A stretch of DNA of 33,208 bases from a bacterium (lineage in GTDB: Bacteria; Elusimicrobiota; Elusimicrobia; UBA1565; UBA9628): positions 1 through 33,208 of the forward strand of contig JAJZJF010000011.1 in the NCBI GenBank assembly GCA_021810245.1, in the 5' to 3' direction. Below the pieces are notes generated by a model, which was given only the letters and a program-made list of their open reading frames with translations, was not told the origin of the DNA and made no database searches. Numbering within the stretch: the first letter of the stretch is position 1; every line of letters begins with the position of its first letter. This document shows positions 31,394 to 33,208 of the stretch, one piece after another. A program made the position numbers and the translations under genes.

Positions 31394-32068
31394 TTACTTG
31401 CAAGCCCCGGTCGCCACACAAGCTTGCGGAGTCAAATTAGAGCTCCCAACCGTTTGCGGCGAGGAAGCCCCCGCTGACCCGGCATTTCCGTTGGAATTAG
31501 GCTGCACGTAGGTAGGATTGACTTTCTGGGCGTTTGCCGGCACATTAGGAATAACCACCGAAGAGGGTTTCGGGCTGTTGGAGGAAGGCGGGGGAGCTGA
31601 GCGCGTTGGAGGAGTATAAGTGGCAGCCGGGGAATAATACGTCCCCGTGGGAGAGCGGTCACCGCCATAGCCTCCGCTTCCCCCGTTCATGGCCGAAGGC
31701 AACCCGACTGGGATGACGGGATGATAACCAGGGACAAAGGTTTTTGGAGACGAGGCGGGAGATATTTGAGGAAAAGACGGCACGACGGGCTTTGAGGGAG
31801 ACGACGCTTGCCCTTTCTGAGCTTGATTATTATTGGAAGCGGCGGGATTACTTAAAGCCGGCATCATCCCTTGTGCGCCGCCGGGAGCGCTCGCGCTGGG
31901 ACTTCCAAAAGGAGTTCCCTGGAGTTGCGGAAATGGAGAAGGCTGTCCATTATTGGCGTTATTACCGTTATTGGGGTTAGAGGCCGGAACAAAGGTTTGG
32001 GAATATCCAGACCAGGAAAAAAGCGCGATAGCCCCCAAAGCCAGCCAAATCTTTCTAGCATTTCTCAT
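31394..32068 (-). CDS. Pro/Ser/Asn-rich exported protein
   Basis: From ATG 32068 the 224-residue product starts with a signal peptide (RKIWLALGAIALFSWSGYSQ) followed by low-complexity sequence rich in Pro, Ser, Asn, Gly and Gln, such as NPNNGNNANNGQPSPFPQ, and ends in LTPQACVATGACK with two Cys residues. A longer frame to 32302 lies over ndk and is rejected. GAGGGGCG precedes the ATG as ribosome-binding site. A disordered surface or envelope-anchored protein is likely; the two C-terminal Cys may form a disulfide. I know no family. Confidence 0.6.
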   Translation of the reverse strand: MRNARKIWLALGAIALFSWSGYSQTFVPASNPNNGNNANNGQPSPFPQLQGTPFGSPSASAPGGAQGMMPALSNPAASNNNQAQKGQASSPSKPVVPSFPQISPASSPKTFVPGYHPVIPVGLPSAMNGGSGGYGGDRSPTGTYYSPAATYTPPTRSAPPPSSNSPKPSSVVIPNVPANAQKVNPTYVQPNSNGNAGSAGASSPQTVGSSNLTPQACVATGACK

Positions 32069-32087
32069 ATCTCGCCCCTCTATAATA

Positions 32088-32139
32088 AGTATAAACCCCT
32101 CAGCCGCTTTTTGCAAGCCCTTTCTCATTATTGTAAGAT
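32088..32139. promoter_or_regulatory. Divergent promoters with a shared palindromic -35
   Basis: TTGCAA (32111-32116) is its own reverse complement. On the minus strand, 17 bp away, is TATACT (32088-32093), serving the Pro-rich exported protein. On the plus strand, 17 bp away, is TAAGAT (32134-32139), serving ndk. Both spacings are optimal, so one hexamer could serve as -35 for both directions and polymerases would compete. Confidence 0.6.
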
Positions 32140-32159
32140 AAAGAAAAAAGGAGTCTCTT

Positions 32160-32621
32160 ATGGCTATGGAAGAAACCCTCGTTTTAATTAAACCGGATGG
32201 AAACAAACGCCGTCTGACCGGATTAGTCATCGACCGCTTAGACGCCTCCGGCCTTGAACTGGTGGCCGCGAAAATGGTCTCTGTCTCCGAATCCTTGGCC
32301 AAGGAGCATTACGCTCTTCTCAGCGATAAGCCCTTTTTCCCCAATTTGATCCGCTACATCCGCGGGGAGTTTCACGGATTTAAAGATCATCGCATTTTGG
32401 CCTTGGTCTATAGAGGAGAAAACGCGATCAAGAAAACCCGCGAAGTGACCGGCGCGACCAACCCCGAACAAGCCGCGCCCGGCACTATCCGAGGCTCTTT
32501 TGGGCGCATCACCACCGACGGTCAATTTGAAAACGTGATTCACGCCTCCGGAGACGCCGCTGACGCCGCAAGAGAAGTGGCGCTTTGGTTCAAACCCGAG
32601 GAGATTTTACCAAGAGGGTGA
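32160..32621 (+). CDS. ndk: Nucleoside diphosphate kinase
   Basis: The 153-residue enzyme transfers the gamma-phosphate from ATP to other NDPs through a phosphohistidine. It has LVLIKPDGNKRRLTG (K11), the family's conserved insert TREVTGATNPEQAAPGTIRG and the active-site His in NVIHAS (H128). The usual NxxHxSD reads N-V-I-H-A-S-G-D, with Gly inserted before the Asp. Length is slightly above the normal of about 140. A strong AAGGAG precedes the ATG at 32160. The following hydrolase starts 3 bp after the stop. Some NDKs need the Asp for the tight Ser-Asp turn, so activity should be checked. Confidence 0.93.
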   Translation: MAMEETLVLIKPDGNKRRLTGLVIDRLDASGLELVAAKMVSVSESLAKEHYALLSDKPFFPNLIRYIRGEFHGFKDHRILALVYRGENAIKKTREVTGATNPEQAAPGTIRGSFGRITTDGQFENVIHASGDAADAAREVALWFKPEEILPRG

Positions 32622-32624
32622 GAA

Positions 32625-33208
32625 ATGAAGGTCATTTTGTTTTTGTTCGGTTTATTGACGGGGCTCCTTTTTAGCCAAGTCGTTGAACCCGTTTCCGCAC
32701 AGTCCCCCATTGTCCCTGGCCTAGACGCTTCGTTTAAAACTTCCGACGGTTGGACTTTGAACGCTAAATATATGCCGGCCCAAAAAGATGAGAGAACCGT
32801 TTTGCTTCTCCATGGACGAGGTCAAAGCAAAGAGCATTGGATTTTGCTTGCCCGCTATTTAAAAAACGCGGGGATGGGATATTTAGCGGTGGATTTAAGA
32901 GGCCATGGCGATAGCCTTTCAGGCCCGCAAGGAAACGAGTCTTGGCGCAAATTTAGAGACACGAAAAGACAAAACGATTTTGAGAGTATGCGTCTTGACA
33001 TTGACGCCGCGACCCAATATCTAAAGACTCAAGGAGTCGCTATCAGTTCGATTGCCATTGTCGGCGATGAAGTCGGGGGCAGTCTCGCCCTCAAATACGC
33101 GGCCGTCCACCCCGAAATTGCAATGGTGGTTTTGATCTCTCCGGGCCTTAATTACGAAGAAGTTTTAACCGTCAATGCCATGAGGGCCTATAAAAACCGG
33201 CCGGTGCT
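32625..33208 (+). CDS. Exported alpha/beta hydrolase, 5' part, Glu at the nucleophile elbow
   Basis: The gene starts 3 bp after ndk (GAGGGTGA ribosome-binding site) and runs off the right edge with 194 complete codons. A signal peptide (VILFLFGLLTGLLFSQVVEP) precedes an alpha/beta hydrolase: LLLHGRGQSKEHWILLARYL with the oxyanion HGRG at 63-66, LAVDLRGHGDSLSG, and the elbow region IVGDEVGGSLALKYA. The elbow normally reads GxSxG, but here it is GDEVG (147-151) with E149 in place of Ser. The protein is thus either catalytically dead, a binding protein, or an enzyme with a different nucleophile. The catalytic His and acid would lie outside the window. Fold recognition is firm; function is not. 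Confidence 0.75.
   Translation, partial: MKVILFLFGLLTGLLFSQVVEPVSAQSPIVPGLDASFKTSDGWTLNAKYMPAQKDERTVLLLHGRGQSKEHWILLARYLKNAGMGYLAVDLRGHGDSLSGPQGNESWRKFRDTKRQNDFESMRLDIDAATQYLKTQGVAISSIAIVGDEVGGSLALKYAAVHPEIAMVVLISPGLNYEEVLTVNAMRAYKNRPV

Noticed and set aside
32069-32302. Longer start for the Pro-rich exported protein
   Set aside because: The extension lies antisense over ndk and the shared promoter; ATG 32068 gives a proper signal peptide and ribosome-binding site.
1-33208. CRISPR array or rRNA genes
   Set aside because: No regularly spaced direct repeats and no rRNA-like sequence were seen in the window.

Overview
The window is a bacterial chromosome fragment of roughly 50% GC. It combines a Gram-negative cell-division and housekeeping locus with a 9.5 kb integrated accessory element. 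An outer-membrane beta-barrel protein ending in Phe, pilT, an ftsQAZ cluster and several exported proteins of no recognised family indicate a didermal bacterium. The overall gene style (TPR proteins, PQQ-like propellers, a tandem-AAA FtsH) is most reminiscent to me of uncultured lineages such as Elusimicrobiota. That placement is inference, not proof.

Region 1 (1-230) is the 3' end of an adenine phosphoribosyltransferase gene. Region 2 (244-9829) is an integrative element inserted in a tRNA-Arg(CCU) gene. A 43-bp direct repeat of the tRNA 5' half flanks it. The left copy is a dead half-tRNA behind apt; the right copy is part of a complete tRNA and has its own promoter inside the element. The right end of the element is the working part: a replication-relaxation-like protein behind a large imperfect palindrome, a small membrane protein, an excisionase-like HTH protein and a tyrosine integrase. 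The left two thirds is a patchwork. It holds one apparently intact HTH plus nucleotidyltransferase toxin-antitoxin pair, an XRE antitoxin with a broken nucleotidyltransferase partner, a truncated AbiEi-like regulator, a frameshifted AlbA/HATPase gene, an IS630-family remnant, two sigma-70 region-2 fragments, and a compact RpoN (sigma-54)-like gene whose 3' end occurs three times in the element.

Region 3 (9859-13269) begins with a second copy of the tRNA 3' end and a compact potential three-way-junction structure. It then encodes a YfgM-like TPR protein, an outer-membrane beta-barrel protein and a winged-helix-like protein preceded by repeated TGACATAA boxes, and ends in an AT-rich gene-free stretch.

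Region 4 (13270-24212, minus strand) is one tightly packed run of twelve genes: murB-ftsQ-ftsA-ftsZ-pilT-dNK-pgeF-hisC-cmk-rpsA-TPR-small membrane protein. Every gap is 49 bp or less and many genes overlap, so it is probably one long operon joining peptidoglycan synthesis, division, motility, nucleotide and histidine metabolism and translation.

Region 5 (24399-33208, mostly plus strand) carries an exported PQQ-like beta-propeller protein, a 1007-residue FtsH-type protease with two AAA modules, two overlapping genes of unknown function, a Pro/Ser/Asn-rich exported protein, ndk, and the start of an exported alpha/beta hydrolase whose nucleophile-elbow Ser is replaced by Glu. The minus-strand exported protein and ndk appear to share a palindromic -35 element.
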